Both the position numbers and the translations under genes were made by a program. A stretch of 48,092 nt of DNA, taken from assembly GCA_009377495.1 (NCBI GenBank), contig WHTZ01000050.1, positions 1-48,092 of the forward strand. The letters run 5' to 3'. This DNA comes from Luteitalea sp. (GTDB lineage Bacteria; Acidobacteriota; Vicinamibacteria; Vicinamibacterales; Vicinamibacteraceae). The notes beneath the pieces are model-generated. The model ran no database searches, was not told where the DNA came from, and was given only the letters and a program-made list of their open reading frames with translations. Below are positions 26,045-34,566 of the stretch, one piece after another. Within the stretch, counting starts at the first letter, position 1; every line of letters begins with the position of its first letter.

Positions 26045-26237
26045 GTCAGCGCCGGCGGGGCGTGTCACGGGTGCCAGCGCCGTCCCGTTGGAGGCCGCGT
26101 GATCGCCGCGAGGGGGTAAAACCACGGGCGGCGCCTGACCGCCGCCGAGCTCACGGAGCTCGGCGGGTCGCCACACGTGAGCGCCGCCGGTGGTTTTTCC
26201 ACGCGGCCGACCGGGACGCGCGGCATCCGTGATCACG
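26045..26237. repeat. Long imperfect palindrome, right arm
   Basis: Reverse complement of the 25183-25371 region with scattered substitutions and small indels. It contains the same AAAACCACGGGCGG blocks and a GAGCTCACGGAGCTC centre. Confidence 0.8.
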
Positions 26238-26256
26238 CCGCGCTGGCGGCACCGCT

Positions 26257-26335
26257 GCGCGTGCGCGGGAGACCGGTCAGCATTCGCACCAAAGCGGAAA
26301 GCGTGTCGGGCACCGCGCGCGTGCGCGGGAGACCG
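26257..26335. repeat. Two direct repeats of 19 bp, 60-bp period
   Basis: GCGCGTGCGCGGGAGACCG occurs at 26257-26275 and 26317-26335, each preceded by CACCGC. Located between the palindromic element and the sulfatase promoter; role unknown. Otherwise 26336-26488 shows no gene. Confidence 0.65.
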
Positions 26336-26488
26336 CCTTCATCTCAACTCTTCAGCGTGCCGGCATTCAGGTCTCAGGGAGGGCCGAGAAAAACTTGGGG
26401 GGCGGCAAGGCATGGAAGATATGGTCGTCGGCGCCTGAGAGGCGAACGTACGCACGGATCGCATCGTCGGACTTCCCAGAAGGGCCTG

Positions 26489-26520
26489 TTGACGTCTATT
26501 GTCGACAATGATAATACAAT
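26489..26520 (+). promoter_or_regulatory. Promoter with FadR-type operator
   Basis: TTGACG (26489-26494) resembles a -35 box, and GATAAT (26510-26515, 15-nt spacer) or nearby TACAAT (26515-26520) a -10 box. Lying in the spacer, ATTGTCGACAAT (26498-26509) is a perfect 12-bp palindrome and fits the published FadR-subfamily GntR consensus TNGT-N(0-3)-ACNA. Binding there would block RNA polymerase. It precedes the sulfatase-aminotransferase-permease operon by about 50 nt. Confidence 0.6.
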
Positions 26521-26571
26521 ACGCACATCGGGACAGTGTTTCCCGTCTGACGCGTCGGAGCAGGTATCCGA

Positions 26572-28131
26572 ATGAGACTCCCGACCTTCCTATTCGCAGC
26601 ACTCTTCGGGTTCGTCGGAGCTCCCATGACGAGTGCTGGCTCACGTTACCCGAACATCGTCTACATTCTCGCGGACGATCTCGGGTACGGAGACGTGAGC
26701 TGCTACAACCCGAATTCGAAGATTCCGACACCACACGTGGACCGCCTTGCCGCGGAAGGCATGCGATTCACCGATGCGCATTCACCAGCGGCCGTCTGCA
26801 CGCCAACCCGATACGGCATCCTCACAGGACGCTACGCGTGGCGGACACGGCTCACATCTCGGGTGCTCGATGGCTTTGACCCACCGCTCATCGAGGAAGG
26901 ACGGCTGACGGTCCCGGCACTGTTGAAGCAGCACGGTTACGACACGGCCGCCGTGGGGAAGTGGCATCTTGGGATGCAGTGGACGGACAAGGCGGGACAG
27001 CCTGTTCCCTACGTGCCGGTCGATCGCAAGACGCAGCCACGGGCTGGTCAGCGTGTCGACTATGCGCGTCCGGTAACCGGGGGACCGACGGCACGCGGTT
27101 TCGATTGGTACTTCGGCATCTCCGCTTCACTGAACATGTCGCCGTTCTGCTACATCCAGAACGATCGACCAGTAAGGCTCCCGCTCCTCAATCAGTCACG
27201 CATTCAGACCGAATTCATCAGCGTCGACGAAGGTGTCCGGTCTCCGGACTTTACCATTTACGGCGTCATGCCGCGGCTTGCCGGTGAAGCCGTCGGATAC
27301 ATTGAACGGCATGCGGCTGAGCGCCCGGGTCGTCCGTTTTTCCTGTATGCAGCACTCACGGCACCCCATCTGCCACTCGTACCGAATGAGGAATATCGGG
27401 GAACGAGTAGAGCGGGACACTACGGCGACTTCGTTGTGGAAGCCGACGCCTTTGTCGGAGCTCTCCTCGAAGCGCTAGACAGGACAGAGCAGGCAGACAA
27501 CACACTTGTCATATTCACCTCGGACAACGGTGGCCTGTACCACGCCTGGGAGCCAAGAGAAGCTGACGATGTCAAATACTACAAGGTGAGTGCGCGTGGC
27601 CGGTACGTTCAGCAGTTCGGGCATCAGGCCAACGCTCACCTGCGCGGCACCAAGGCAGACATCTGGGAAGGCGGGCACCGAGTCCCGTTCATCGTTCGCT
27701 GGCCCGGGAACACTCCCAAAGGTGCCGTCAGTGATGAACTGATTGAGCTCACCGATCTGCTCGCGACCTCCGCAGCGCTCGTCGACACGGAGCTGCCCGC
27801 CGGAATGGGTGAGGACAGTCGCAATATCCTTCCTGCTCTCCTCGCGACGAAGCCCGCGAGCCCGGTCCGTGACTTCGCAGTGCATCACTCGCTGTGGGGA
27901 ACCTTCGCGATCCGCAAAGGCCCGTGGAAGATGATCCCGCATCGAGGGTCGGGCGGATTCACAGCTCCGAGAGAGCTTGATCCACAGAAAGTGGGTGGCC
28001 CACCCGGTCAGCTCTACAACCTTGACGACGATCCTGCGGAAGCCAACAACGTCTGGGACGAGCACTCGGATATCGTTGCCAGCCTCAGCACGCTTCTCGC
28101 GCGTGTTCGAGGCGAAAGTCAGTGGCCATGA
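26572..28131 (+). CDS. Type I arylsulfatase
   Basis: A 519-residue full-length sulfatase with a signal peptide (FLFAALFGFVGAPMTSAG). PNIVYILADDLGYGD supplies metal ligands D35-D36, C76-T-P-T-R is the formylglycine site, GKWHLGMQW the conserved lysine and histidine, APHLPLVP the active-site histidine region and IFTSDNGG the second metal pair. The layout is that of the arylsulfatase A-like group. It is the first gene of an operon: its TGA overlaps the ATG of the aminotransferase (ATGA at 28128-28131). Expression is probably controlled by the palindromic operator just upstream. Desulfates an organic sulfate ester in the periplasm; substrate unknown. Confidence 0.93.
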   Translation: MRLPTFLFAALFGFVGAPMTSAGSRYPNIVYILADDLGYGDVSCYNPNSKIPTPHVDRLAAEGMRFTDAHSPAAVCTPTRYGILTGRYAWRTRLTSRVLDGFDPPLIEEGRLTVPALLKQHGYDTAAVGKWHLGMQWTDKAGQPVPYVPVDRKTQPRAGQRVDYARPVTGGPTARGFDWYFGISASLNMSPFCYIQNDRPVRLPLLNQSRIQTEFISVDEGVRSPDFTIYGVMPRLAGEAVGYIERHAAERPGRPFFLYAALTAPHLPLVPNEEYRGTSRAGHYGDFVVEADAFVGALLEALDRTEQADNTLVIFTSDNGGLYHAWEPREADDVKYYKVSARGRYVQQFGHQANAHLRGTKADIWEGGHRVPFIVRWPGNTPKGAVSDELIELTDLLATSAALVDTELPAGMGEDSRNILPALLATKPASPVRDFAVHHSLWGTFAIRKGPWKMIPHRGSGGFTAPRELDPQKVGGPPGQLYNLDDDPAEANNVWDEHSDIVASLSTLLARVRGESQWP

Positions 28132-29273
28132 CCGCCGGCTTCGGACCCTACAAACATCTGTTTCCGCGGGCGGTGCGCGAGGTCTATCTCGACACCGCGG
28201 CGGAGGGTCTGCCCGCGCCTGGTACGGGAACGGCACTGGCCGAATACCACGAGCAGAAACAGTTGGGGACGCCCGGCCGCGGCCACTTTCATGCGGTGGA
28301 AGAGGACGCGCGAGCGCTCGCCGCTCAACTCCTCAGCACGGCTCCGGCAAACATCTGCTTCTTGCCTTCGGCATCGGATTCCCTTCTCGCGCTATTGTAT
28401 TCGCTCCACTGGCGCGCCGGGGACCACGTGATCATCAGTGACCTCGAGTTTCCGTCGAATGTGATCCCGTGGCTGCGGCTGCGCCAGGATGGCGTGGAGG
28501 TGACTGTTGTCAAGAGCGTGGATGGCGCGCTTCGCGTTGAGGACGTCCTTGGCGCTCTCACGCCGCGGACGAAGCTCATCTCTCTGAGTCTGGTGAGCTA
28601 CAAGACCGGCGCTTACTTCGCCGAGGTCGCGGATTTGGCGGAGAAGATTCACGAGGTGGGAGCCGTCATCTCGATTGATGCGACGCAAGCGCTGGGCCGG
28701 TGCCCGGTTGCCGTCGGAAACGTCGACTATCTCTTTTCGAGCAGCTTCAAGTGGTTGATGAGTACACATGGTGTTGGCATTACATATGTCTCACCCCGTT
28801 TGCGGGAGCATCTGGACCCGCGCGGCATCGGTTGGTACTCGGTACCGGATTGCTTTACAACCGATCGTTTCGATCACTACACGCTCAAAGAGGGCGCGGC
28901 CTGCCTCACCGCTGGCATGCCGAACTTTCCCGGGCTCTACGCGCTCCGTGCGAGCCTCCGCTTTCTCGCCGCAGTTGGTGTCGCGGCCATTGGGGCCCAT
29001 CTGATGCCGCTCGTGACGCGATTGCGAGAGAGTGTTGCCGCGATGGGAGTCCGTATGTTGACACCTCCGCACCCCGACCACGCCTCGGGCATCGTATCGT
29101 TCGAGCACCCGAGGCCAGCTCGTGTGAGCGCGGCTCTCGAACAGCGGGGCATCGTCGTATGGGCGGGGGACGGCCGCGTGCGAGCATCAGTTCATCTCTA
29201 CAACGACGAGAACGACATTGACGCCTATGTGGACTCTTTGAGGGAGATCCTCCTCGAGGAACGCGATGAGTGA
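28128..29273 (+). CDS. Class V PLP-dependent aminotransferase/desulfurase-like
   Basis: A 381-residue fold-type I PLP enzyme. VYLDTAAEGLPAP is the N-terminal signature shared with the pseudogene at 19370-20404, SIDATQALGRCPV holds the PLP-pyridine Asp, and SSSFKWLMSTHGVG contains the Schiff-base Lys (K208). The family covers isopenicillin N epimerase-like proteins, cysteine desulfurases, selenocysteine lyases and some aminotransferases; no signal peptide, so cytoplasmic. The start at 28128 is fixed by the 4-nt ATGA overlap with the sulfatase stop, which implies translational coupling. Its own end overlaps the permease start by 8 nt. Physical coupling to a sulfatase and a sugar permease suggests action on a product of the desulfated compound, which is inference. 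Confidence 0.9.
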   Translation: MTAGFGPYKHLFPRAVREVYLDTAAEGLPAPGTGTALAEYHEQKQLGTPGRGHFHAVEEDARALAAQLLSTAPANICFLPSASDSLLALLYSLHWRAGDHVIISDLEFPSNVIPWLRLRQDGVEVTVVKSVDGALRVEDVLGALTPRTKLISLSLVSYKTGAYFAEVADLAEKIHEVGAVISIDATQALGRCPVAVGNVDYLFSSSFKWLMSTHGVGITYVSPRLREHLDPRGIGWYSVPDCFTTDRFDHYTLKEGAACLTAGMPNFPGLYALRASLRFLAAVGVAAIGAHLMPLVTRLRESVAAMGVRMLTPPHPDHASGIVSFEHPRPARVSAALEQRGIVVWAGDGRVRASVHLYNDENDIDAYVDSLREILLEERDE

Positions 29274-30273
29274 CGTGCAGTGGATCGGCCTGCTGGCCGT
29301 GGTCGCGGGTGGCGTCTGCCAGGGCGGCTTCATGCTGCCCATGAAGTGGACCCGCGAATGGGCTTGGGAGAATACCTGGCTGGTGTTCGCATCGACGGCC
29401 TATCTTCTGTTGCCGTGGCTGCTGGTGTTTGCTGCCGTTCCGGCTGTCTTTGAGGTGTACGGTCAAGCGTCGACCAGCAAAGTTCTTCTGATTCTGCTCT
29501 TTGGTGTGGGATGGGGAACCGGTGCGATCACCTTCGGCTTGGGTGTCGCGGCCCTGGGGATGGCGCTAGGGTTTGCGGTGATTCTCGGCGTGGCCGCGAC
29601 GGTTGGCGCATTGGTTCCCTTGCTGCTGTTTGACGACAGCCTCTCGCCCGCCGGTCTACTGCTCACGCTGGTTTCACTTGCCGTCATGCTCGCCGGCGTC
29701 GTGGTCTGTTCGTTGGCGGGTCGTTGGCAGCAAGCCGGAGAGGCGAAGCAAGACCGCCGCTATGTTCGTGGGGTAGCCCTTTGCGTCGCCTCGGGGCTAC
29801 TCTCCGCCTGTGGCAATATCGGCTTCGCCTTCGGCACGGACCTCATCGATGCGTTCCGGCAACGCGGCGTCTCGGAGAATTGGGCCGCCATGCCGGTGTG
29901 GTCGCTGCTCACAACGGCGTTGTTCTTGTGCAACGCGGGTTACGCGGGTTGGCTGCTCGCGAAGAACCGGACGGCCAGTAACTTTCGCTTGCCCCAAACC
30001 GGCGCGTACTACTTGTACGGCACGTTGATGGGAGCTGCCTGGATTGGAGGCTTCGTGTTCTATGGTGCGGGGGCTCTCCGCATGGGAGCGCTCGGGCCCT
30101 CGTTGGGATGGGCCATCTTGATGAGCATGATGGTGGCGACGGCGAACCTGCTGGGTCTGGTGACGGGAGAGTGGCGAGACGCGCCAAGCGCCTCCGCACG
30201 GCGCCTCTACGGCGGTCTGCTGCTGCTGTTACTGGCGATCGCGGGTCTGGGTTACGCGAACTACACAGGCTAG
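29266..30273 (+). CDS. RhaT-like sugar/proton symporter
   Basis: A 335-residue protein with about ten hydrophobic segments. It shares the pattern of the E. coli L-rhamnose-proton symporter: a GGxCQGGFMLPMKWTREWAWENTW N-terminus (compare AP(F)KKVKKWSWETMW), then FGVGWGTGAITFGLGVAALGMALG (compare [24 protein letters not shown]), and a C-terminal half ending in a short tail. Inner-membrane uptake of a deoxy- or other monosaccharide is expected. It is the third gene of a tightly overlapping operon (ATGAGTGA junction at 29266-29273). Assignment to the family is good; specificity for rhamnose is not proven. Confidence 0.85.
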   Translation: MSDVQWIGLLAVVAGGVCQGGFMLPMKWTREWAWENTWLVFASTAYLLLPWLLVFAAVPAVFEVYGQASTSKVLLILLFGVGWGTGAITFGLGVAALGMALGFAVILGVAATVGALVPLLLFDDSLSPAGLLLTLVSLAVMLAGVVVCSLAGRWQQAGEAKQDRRYVRGVALCVASGLLSACGNIGFAFGTDLIDAFRQRGVSENWAAMPVWSLLTTALFLCNAGYAGWLLAKNRTASNFRLPQTGAYYLYGTLMGAAWIGGFVFYGAGALRMGALGPSLGWAILMSMMVATANLLGLVTGEWRDAPSASARRLYGGLLLLLLAIAGLGYANYTG

Positions 30274-30310
30274 CGCGACGCGGCGTGTTTACGCGGTATA
30301 GTCACGTAGG

Positions 30311-31735
30311 ATGGCGCGGCCATTTTTCGAGATCGTTCAGCGCATCGCGTTTCTGGCCGCGTTGTCACTCCTGATCGTGACAGCATTGCTTGGCCGGGAG
30401 CTCGCTTCCGTTCAGCAGCAGCCCTCCGACAGGGTCCGCGCACACCTCGAACGAGCGCTGCGGTTGGAGCAACAAGGGAAGTGGGAGGAGGCCTTTCGCG
30501 AGTTAAAGAAAGCGGTGCGGCTGGATCCCCTGTCGGCCGAGGCTCACTACGGCCTCGGCGTGTCTCTGTACTGGACCAGGCAATGGCAGGACGCGGTCAA
30601 GGCGCTCCGAGAAGCCATTCGCCTGGCGCCCGAGTTGGCCGAAGCTCACTACTTTGTCGCTCTCAGTTTGCAGAAGCTGGGGCGACTGGATGCGGCAATC
30701 CGTCATTTCGAGCTGGCCATCACGTATGGCGCCAACATTGCGGAAGCGCACCACAGTCTCGGCTTGGCCTTGCGCGAGCTCGGGGACTACAGCGGAGCGT
30801 TGCAAGCTTTTCGAGAGGCAATACGCCTCAAGCCAGACTTTCTTCAGGCCCACAATAGTCTCGGGTTGGCACTGCTTCGAGCCGGCGACCACCAGGCGGC
30901 AGTGTCGACATTTCGTGACCTGATCGCTCGTCATCCCGACTACCAATCGGCGAAGCACAATCTGGCCGTGGCTTACATGGAACAAGGAGATCCCCGATCA
31001 GCCGAGCGGGTCTACCGCGAGATCTTGAGAGTCGACCCGAGTAACGCTGTTTTGGTCTACAACCTCGGGATGGCGCTCAAAGAGCAAGACAGGCTCGAGC
31101 AGGCCTCCCTCCAGTTCCAGAGAGCGCTCCGGCTGAAAGGGGACTTTCCAGAGGCCGCCTATTCGCTTGGATTTACACTCTGGCAGCAAGGCAAGAGTGA
31201 AGATGCGGCGTCATGGATCAAACGCGCGATCCGGGTTCGACCCGATTACGCGGAAGCACATTTCACATTGGGAAGTATTTCTCGAGAACGAGGAGACCTC
31301 GAGTCGGCTATTGGGGCGCTGCAGAAGGCTGTGAGCATCCAACCCAGATTTCCGGAAGCGCACTATTCGCTGGGACTCGCGCTTCGCCAACAGGGTGAAA
31401 TCAAGCAGGCACTCGAGCAAATCCATATTGCCGAAGAACAACGGCAACAGAAGGCAGCGGCTGAAGCCGCCACCTTTATGACGTTCAGTGGCATCAAGAG
31501 CATGGAAGAGGACGACTTAGCTGGGGCTCTTCAGGCGTTTCGGTCTGCTGTTCAGAGAGCTTCAGACTACGCGCCTGCTTACTATCAGCTTTCGCTGGCT
31601 CTGGAACGGCTTGGTCGGAAAGAAGAGGCCAGCCGTGCCCTGGATGAAGCCGAAGCCCTCGATCCAGAGCTCCGGCTATCGCGCTCGACGTTGGGACTGC
31701 GTGCGTGGATGCAGGCCAAGTGGAGCGAGCCTTGA
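30311..31735 (+). CDS. Membrane-anchored TPR-repeat protein
   Basis: A 474-residue protein with one N-terminal transmembrane segment or uncleaved signal (IAFLAALSLLIVTALLG). About eleven tandem 34-residue tetratricopeptide repeats follow, each with the canonical pattern such as AEAHYGLGVSLYWTRQWQDAVKALREAIRLAP. Such proteins scaffold other proteins; no catalytic domain is seen. It follows the permease by 37 nt, so co-transcription is plausible. Its last 242 bases are overlapped antisense by the open frame of the NRAMP-like gene. Confidence 0.85.
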   Translation: MARPFFEIVQRIAFLAALSLLIVTALLGRELASVQQQPSDRVRAHLERALRLEQQGKWEEAFRELKKAVRLDPLSAEAHYGLGVSLYWTRQWQDAVKALREAIRLAPELAEAHYFVALSLQKLGRLDAAIRHFELAITYGANIAEAHHSLGLALRELGDYSGALQAFREAIRLKPDFLQAHNSLGLALLRAGDHQAAVSTFRDLIARHPDYQSAKHNLAVAYMEQGDPRSAERVYREILRVDPSNAVLVYNLGMALKEQDRLEQASLQFQRALRLKGDFPEAAYSLGFTLWQQGKSEDAASWIKRAIRVRPDYAEAHFTLGSISRERGDLESAIGALQKAVSIQPRFPEAHYSLGLALRQQGEIKQALEQIHIAEEQRQQKAAAEAATFMTFSGIKSMEEDDLAGALQAFRSAVQRASDYAPAYYQLSLALERLGRKEEASRALDEAEALDPELRLSRSTLGLRAWMQAKWSEP

Positions 31736-33002
31736 CGTGCGCTGAATCTTGCAGCCTCTCGATGACCCTGGTGGCGGTCAGGTAAGCGAGGCCGCAGGAG
31801 ACGAGAACCCCGAGCGTCGCCAAGGCGATGATCCACAGGGGGATCCGCCGTTCACCGACGAACTCTCTGCGGCTGCGAATCCCCAGGTAGACCAGCGCGA
31901 GACCCAGGGCGGGAATGCCAAAGACGGTCAGCGCCTGGGCAAGCGTGATCAGGGCGACGGTGCTGCCTTCGTTCCACAGCGACAGGATAGCGACCGTCAT
32001 CCCCACCGACAGTGCCAAGGTGGTGCAGGCGAGGGGCCATTTGTCTTTCAGGCGACTGCCCTTCCCGAGCGAGTCTGCCAGCACAGTGCCGCCGATCATC
32101 GCGTTGACCAGGAACGAGCTCAAGGCGCCTGCCAAGATGCCGAGGCAGAAGATGACCTTTGCCGAAGTACCGAACGAGGGCTCCAACTGCAGCGCCATGT
32201 CACCCGCGCTCGACAGCTCCACGGCCTCCGGGCGTCCGTAGAAAACCCGGGCGGCCGTCACGAGGATCATGGCCGTGATCAGACCCAGCACCGAGATGCT
32301 TACGGCCGAGTCGATCAACCCGTCGCGCGTTTGCTCGAGACCCCAGCCTTTCTCCTTCACGAGATACGCCTGGAAGAAGGCGCCGGCGAGGGAAAGCGTC
32401 GTCCCGATCATGCCCACGAGCGGAATGACATCGAATTCACTGCCTCCCGGTATGACGGGTTGGTAGTCGCGCGGCTGCGAGAAGACGACCACGAAGTTCA
32501 CCAGGAACGCTGACACCATCACCGCGATCAGAATTCTCATCAACTGCTCGATGCGGTTGTAGACGTCGCGCATGAGAAACAGGCAGACGATCACGAGAAG
32601 GTTGACCGCGACGAGAATGCTCACCTTGGTCCGAAGCGTGAGCACGGTGAGAGTTGGATCGTGCGCGCCTTCGAACAGCGGCTCCAGACCGGCAATGACG
32701 GCGATGTTGTTGCCCGACTGGAAGAGCGCGATGAGAACGAAGACCGTGATCCCGACCAGGGCGGCGACCGGCCGGCTGAGCCGCGACGCGAGCTCGTCAC
32801 AGGGGCTGCCCGCGTAAACCGCGCCGATGCGAGCAGACAAGGCCACCATGCCGATCATCAGGATCACGGCGCCTACGATCACCGGTACACCGCGGTAGCC
32901 GAGCTCGGCGCCGACCTGAGAACTGGTCAGGATACTGCCGGGTCCCAGGACCACGGCGGCCACGATGATGGCGGGACCGATAGAGCGAAAGACGCGCGGC
33001 AC
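31494..33002 (-). CDS. NRAMP-family-like transporter with anomalous C-terminus
   Basis: About eleven transmembrane segments. The N-terminus GPAIIVAAVVLGPGSILTSSQVGAELGY corresponds to TM1 and its neighbour in NRAMP proteins. The canonical TM1 metal motif D-P-G-N is absent (G-P-G-S-I), and the TM6 M-P-H motif is replaced in GMIGTTLSLAGAFFQAYLVKEKG. It is therefore an NRAMP-related protein with altered or unknown selectivity. The recognisable protein ends near residue 420 (LTATRVIERLQ, about base 31745). The remaining 80 or so residues are antisense to the TPR gene and have no membrane character, so a stop codon was probably lost. GTG start, 137 nt downstream of the ROK gene on the same strand. 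Confidence 0.8.
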   Translation of the reverse strand: MPRVFRSIGPAIIVAAVVLGPGSILTSSQVGAELGYRGVPVIVGAVILMIGMVALSARIGAVYAGSPCDELASRLSRPVAALVGITVFVLIALFQSGNNIAVIAGLEPLFEGAHDPTLTVLTLRTKVSILVAVNLLVIVCLFLMRDVYNRIEQLMRILIAVMVSAFLVNFVVVFSQPRDYQPVIPGGSEFDVIPLVGMIGTTLSLAGAFFQAYLVKEKGWGLEQTRDGLIDSAVSISVLGLITAMILVTAARVFYGRPEAVELSSAGDMALQLEPSFGTSAKVIFCLGILAGALSSFLVNAMIGGTVLADSLGKGSRLKDKWPLACTTLALSVGMTVAILSLWNEGSTVALITLAQALTVFGIPALGLALVYLGIRSRREFVGERRIPLWIIALATLGVLVSCGLAYLTATRVIERLQDSAHVKARSTWPASTHAVPTSSAIAGALDRGLRLHPGHGWPLLSDQAVPEPAKADSKQARSLKLSEQQTETPEEPQLSRPLPCS

Positions 33003-33139
33003 GAGTCTGTGGTTGGCGGTTCTTGACGCTCGTCGTTCGTGTTCCGAAGACAGAGCTCTTTCCTACGAGTTGTTCGGCGCGCGGGCAACAGAACTGGAGT
33101 TGCCGCGCACACCCGTATGATCCGTGTGCTGTCCGGTCA

Positions 33140-34408
33140 TCAACGCACGCGCTCCACGTGTCTTGCCTGAGGTCGATGATCACCCAACAGCCTCAGTGGA
33201 GTCGAGACGGCGAGCGCGCGACTGATCCAGAGGATGGCGGCGCCGGTGGCGCCGGATTCGTCGCCGGCTTGGGAGATGGTGACATCAAGCTTGTGCGTGG
33301 CTTCGGTGAGCGCGCGCCGGTGCATTTCACGGCGGATGACATCCACCAGCGGCTCACCGAGGCACGTGCTAGGGCCGCCGAGCACCACCACATCGGGGTT
33401 GAGGACGTTGACCAGGTTCGCGATCACGATGCCGAGACACGTCCCGACCTCGTCCAACGTCGCCAGGGCTGCTCCGTCTGCGCGATGGGCGGCCTCGGCC
33501 AGGAGCGGTAACGTGAGCTCGGCCAGCCGCCCCTCGGTGAGAGTATGCAGTACGGTTGATGGGCCGGCGTGGCGGGCGTGAGACCGGGCGAGCGCGAGGA
33601 TCGCTTGCTCACCGGCGACGGTGTACAGGCAGCCGCGGTTCCCGCAGCCACACAGCACCCCGTCGGGTTGTACGGTGAGGTGGCCGATGTCGCCGGCCCA
33701 GCCGTCACGACCGAAGTACAGTTGCCCATCGATGACGAGTCCAGCGATCACGCCTTTGCCCAGGAATACATAGATCAGATCAGTGGGGCCATCGTCTTGG
33801 TCGCGACGGAGCTGGCCGAGTGCGGCGACCTTGGCCCGATTCGCCACCACGACAGGCAGGCCCAGCCGCTCTTCGAGGAGGTCAGCCACGGCCACGTTGC
33901 GCCAGCCGTGCGAGACAGCCATCCTGATGTGTCGCCCGGCCCGGTCCACCACCCCCGGTGTGCCGACACCGAGGCCGAGCACGGCCGAAGCGGCCGCGTG
34001 ACGGAGCTCGGAGATGCCGTCGATTAGGGCGTCCATGACGATTTCCGGGGCAGTCCCACGCAACCGGCGAGTCGTGCTCTGGTAAGGCCGACCGTCCAGG
34101 TCGGTGAGCACAACCACGCACACGTCGTCGGCGATCTGGGCCCCGAGCACTGAGCGTGCCATCGGGTTGAACTCTAGCACCACCCGGCTGCGGCCACGGC
34201 CTTCTTGCTGCCGTCCGGCCGCTTGGGCGAGCCCGCGCTCGAGCAAATCGGCCACGATCACCGAGACCGTCGCCTTGCTCAACCCCGAGAGGCGGATGAG
34301 CTCGGTCCGGGTCGTCTGGCGGCGCCGCTTGAGCAGCTCCAGCACGGCTCCAGTGTTGACCTCACGGACACCCAATGGCTGCACGGCCACGGCATATTCG
34401 TTCGCCAT
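33140..34408 (-). CDS. ROK family transcriptional regulator
   Basis: A 422-residue protein with an N-terminal winged helix (TTRTELIRLSGLSKATVSVIVADLLERGLA) and a C-terminal ROK sugar-kinase-like domain. Visible motifs are GTPGVVD, the sugar-contacting GWAGDIGHLTV (the family usually has E-x-G-H, here D-I-G-H) and the zinc motif CGCGNRGCLYT (the usual final Glu is Tyr). ROK repressors respond to sugars and control their catabolism. The start is placed at MANEYAVAVQPLGVREVNTG (34408), although the frame is open to 34504. It is divergent from TonB copy 4, whose promoter lies in the shared upstream region, and it precedes the NRAMP-like gene. Confidence 0.88.
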   Translation of the reverse strand: MANEYAVAVQPLGVREVNTGAVLELLKRRRQTTRTELIRLSGLSKATVSVIVADLLERGLAQAAGRQQEGRGRSRVVLEFNPMARSVLGAQIADDVCVVVLTDLDGRPYQSTTRRLRGTAPEIVMDALIDGISELRHAAASAVLGLGVGTPGVVDRAGRHIRMAVSHGWRNVAVADLLEERLGLPVVVANRAKVAALGQLRRDQDDGPTDLIYVFLGKGVIAGLVIDGQLYFGRDGWAGDIGHLTVQPDGVLCGCGNRGCLYTVAGEQAILALARSHARHAGPSTVLHTLTEGRLAELTLPLLAEAAHRADGAALATLDEVGTCLGIVIANLVNVLNPDVVVLGGPSTCLGEPLVDVIRREMHRRALTEATHKLDVTISQAGDESGATGAAILWISRALAVSTPLRLLGDHRPQARHVERVR

Positions 34409-34486
34409 AAAGGTCAATATAGCCGATCGGCTCACTGGTCTGCTAACGAATCCGCTGTTTATCCCCCCTTTTCCCGCTTGTATCGC

Positions 34487-34515
34487 TTGACAGCTGCTAG
34501 GCATGGCACTAGAGT
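34487..34515 (+). promoter_or_regulatory. Candidate promoter for TonB copy 4
   Basis: TTGACA (34487-34492), a 17-nt spacer and TAGAGT (34510-34515). The stretch TTGACAGCT ... AATTAGTTCG is conserved upstream of TonB copy 5 (45819 onward), although the genes are 11 kb apart. It lies 150 nt upstream of the receptor start, leaving a long leader. Confidence 0.55.
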
Positions 34516-34566
34516 ACGCAGAATTAGTTCGTCACATAGCCATAATGCTTCAGGAGAGTCATTAAT

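Larger units (their letters stand above)
25183..26237. mobile_element. Putative 1.05-kb element bounded by inverted palindromes
   Basis: Two copies of a ~190-bp palindromic sequence in opposite orientation flank a decayed DUF6788-like gene. The copies agree closely, for example GGTCGGCCGCGTGGAAAAAC is identical in both after reverse-complementing. No transposase and no obvious target-site duplication is seen, so calling it mobile rests on structure and on the usual association of such small genes with insertion sequences. Confidence 0.5.

Noticed and set aside
26257..26335. CRISPR-like repeat
   Set aside because: Only two copies of 19 bp with a 60-bp period; no cas genes and no further units.
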